Shown here in pieces: positions 6,104 to 7,201 of a DNA stretch of 7,201 nt (position 1 is the stretch's first letter; every line of letters starts with the position of its first letter). Source of the stretch: an uncultured Mollicutes bacterium (GTDB taxonomy: Bacteria; Bacillota_I; Bacilli_A; ML615J-28; CAG-313); contig UQAI01000067.1 of assembly GCA_900538885.1 (NCBI GenBank), forward strand, positions 1 through 7,201, read 5' to 3'. A model generated the notes under the pieces. It saw only the letters and a list, made by a program, of their open reading frames with translations. It searched no databases and was not told the DNA's origin. The translations under genes were made by a program, and so were the position numbers.

Positions 6104-6123
6104 AGAATAGTATGGGGGCTGGT

Positions 6124-6639
6124 ATGATAGAAAAAAGAATTAATAAAGGATTTAGATTTTTACTTATCATGTTAATATTGGTAGTAACGCTAACTATTAC
6201 TAGTTGTAAGAAAGAAGTTAGTAGTTATAGCGATATTGAAAGAATAGTACATAAAGAAATTTTAAATCAAAAAGGAAATAAAAATAACACCTATTATGTA
6301 ATTATATATTCTACTACATGCACTTTTTGTGAAAATTTAGAAGATAGTGTTGTTGAATATTGTAATTTTGTAAATAAAAAAAATGGATGTATAAAAAAAG
6401 ATTATCCACCAATGTATGCATTAAATATCAATGCTAGTAAAGATAATCCAGATATTAAAGCATCTGATAAGGAATATACAAATTTTACAGGTACATCAGA
6501 TTATAAAGATATTAAATTTTCAGCCGCTCCTGCACTTGTGGTTGTAACGGATAAAAAGGTTGAAAAATTTATATCGTCAAAACTAACTAATACCCCCGTT
6601 AGTGATATTAAAATACTACTTAATAAAACAATGAAATGA
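6124..6639 (+). CDS. Thioredoxin-like lipoprotein with CxxC
   Basis: A 171-residue predicted lipoprotein. A charged N terminus (IEKRINKGFR) and hydrophobic core lead to the lipobox ITSC, with C28 as the lipidated residue. A thioredoxin-like domain follows: strand NTYYVIIYST (55-64), the active-site motif CTFC (C66, C69), a helix (ENLEDSVVEYCNF), and an AAP at 134-136, where P136 fits the cis-proline facing the active site, before strand ALVVVTD. C80 and C89 are extra. The protein would act outside the membrane in thiol-disulfide exchange; reductase or oxidase cannot be told from sequence. An in-frame ATG at 6112 would sit within a few bases of the expected transcript start and has no Shine-Dalgarno. 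The ATG at 6124 has GGGGG (6114-6118) upstream and gives a normal signal peptide. It is co-transcribed with the gene 10 bp downstream, whose ribosome binding site overlaps its TGA stop. Confidence 0.75.
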   Translation: MIEKRINKGFRFLLIMLILVVTLTITSCKKEVSSYSDIERIVHKEILNQKGNKNNTYYVIIYSTTCTFCENLEDSVVEYCNFVNKKNGCIKKDYPPMYALNINASKDNPDIKASDKEYTNFTGTSDYKDIKFSAAPALVVVTDKKVEKFISSKLTNTPVSDIKILLNKTMK

Positions 6640-6649
6640 GGTTAATATT

Positions 6650-7147
6650 ATGTCTAAAACAAATAATAAAGTAAATAAAGTATCTAATTTTTCAGGAATT
6701 ATTTTTTTAATAGCCTTAATAGCTATTACGTTATTCCTATGTGTTTTTGTCTTTATCAGTATAGGTAAACCATTTGTTATTAAAGATGTGAAAAAAATGC
6801 AACATGTTACTGTTGAAAATTACAAAACATATGATAAAAAACATACTGAATATTATGTTTATCTATACAATACAAAAAGTAGTAAAGATGCAGAATTAAA
6901 AGATGTAATCTTAGAATATGCTAATTATGCAAGAACTAATTCAGATGCTTTACCAATTTACGTTATGGATTATAATGACAAGCAAAATGAAAAAATCACT
7001 GATTCTAGTAATTTAAACTTTTCAAGTGATACATCTAAAGAAAGACAAATTCCAACATTAATTAAAATTAGTAATGGATCAAAAAACGATACCAAGACAA
7101 CGGTATCGACAATTAAAACTGAATTATTCCAAGCAATGGGAAAATAA
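6650..7147 (+). CDS. Membrane-anchored thioredoxin-like paralogue lacking CxxC
   Basis: A 165-residue protein with one N-terminal membrane segment (about residues 14-38, mostly Ile/Leu/Phe/Val) after a Lys-rich start. It is probably a signal anchor with the C-terminal domain outside. The domain aligns with the preceding gene product: EYYVYLYNT (67-75) and the helix ELKDVILEYANYA (82-94) match YYVIIYST and NLEDSVVEYCNFV. Where the neighbour has CTFC, this protein has SSKD (77-80), so it cannot do dithiol chemistry. QIPTLIKI (133-140) keeps the cis-Pro position (P135). The only Cys, C31, is inside the membrane segment. The ATG follows GAGG (6638-6641), which overlaps the upstream TGA, suggesting translational coupling. 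Homology with the neighbour is my reading of short matches; the function is unknown, perhaps a partner or scaffold of the CxxC protein. Confidence 0.75.
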   Translation: MSKTNNKVNKVSNFSGIIFLIALIAITLFLCVFVFISIGKPFVIKDVKKMQHVTVENYKTYDKKHTEYYVYLYNTKSSKDAELKDVILEYANYARTNSDALPIYVMDYNDKQNEKITDSSNLNFSSDTSKERQIPTLIKISNGSKNDTKTTVSTIKTELFQAMGK

Positions 7148-7194
7148 AAAAGGGGCTGTTAAATAACCTATGAAATTAGGTTTGCCCCTTTTTT
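7146..7194 (+). terminator. Strong intrinsic terminator after the thioredoxin-like pair
   Basis: AAAAAAGGGGC (7146-7156) pairs with GCCCCTTTTTT (7184-7194). Inside, AACCTA (7165-7170) and TAGGTT (7177-7182) form a second 6-bp stem around TGAAAT, giving a two-tier hairpin with a T tail. The matching A run on the 5' side means it could also stop transcription arriving on the - strand. Confidence 0.9.
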
Positions 7195-7201
7195 CTATTG
7201 A

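Noticed and set aside
6631..6646. Use of the Mollicutes code, with TGA as Trp
   Set aside because: Trp is TGG in every gene, no gene contains an internal in-frame TGA, and the TGA at 6637-6639 is followed by a properly spaced ATG whose ribosome binding site overlaps it.
1..7201. CRISPR array, tRNA, rRNA or insertion sequence
   Set aside because: No regularly spaced direct repeats, no cloverleaf or conserved rRNA stretches, and no transposase or paired terminal repeats were found by eye.

Overview
The window is a compact, AT-rich stretch in which all seven supported protein genes lie on the + strand. Tryptophan is encoded by TGG throughout and TGA serves as a stop (gene ending at 6639), so the standard bacterial code applies. 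Low GC, strong GGAGG/GAGG-type ribosome binding sites, extended -10 promoters (TGnTATAAT), lipoprotein signal peptides and a lipoprotein with InlB/Flg_new ('Listeria-Bacteroides') repeats point to a Gram-positive Firmicute. A host-associated lineage near the Mollicutes/Erysipelotrichia that keeps the standard code would fit. That placement is inference; no rRNA or other marker gene is present.

Layout. Positions 1-157 are non-coding, with an inverted repeat and a -10 box. Positions 158-1495 encode a solitary P-loop ATPase of the AAA_14/DUF4143 type. A gene-free stretch of about 300 bp (1496-1795) follows; it holds several inverted repeats, a weak promoter candidate and a short coding-like remnant. 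Next is a two-gene unit: an unrecognised 238-residue soluble protein (1796-2512), then a PilT-type pilus-retraction ATPase (2531-3607) 18 bp downstream. A lipoprotein with InlB-type repeats (3666-4574) has its own promoter and a terminator built into its last codons. A COG2509-type FAD-dependent dehydrogenase (4644-6059) follows. The last unit starts with a near-consensus promoter (6075-6103) and holds two small related extracytoplasmic proteins with thioredoxin-like features (6124-6639 and 6650-7147). It closes with a strong intrinsic terminator (7146-7194).

How the genes relate. Apart from the two operons, these look like independent transcription units that happen to be co-directional. Three products (3666-4574, 6124-6639, 6650-7147) are predicted to sit at the outer face of the membrane. 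The most interesting points are: (i) the tandem thioredoxin-like pair, in which the first member keeps CxxC and the second has lost both cysteines; (ii) pilT paired with an unknown gene and no other pilus gene in view; (iii) an InlB repeat that appears to be split by a domain of about 145 residues; (iv) nested inverted repeats in the 1496-1795 gap. I see no strong evidence for a CRISPR array, an insertion sequence, a defence island or another clearly new multi-gene system.
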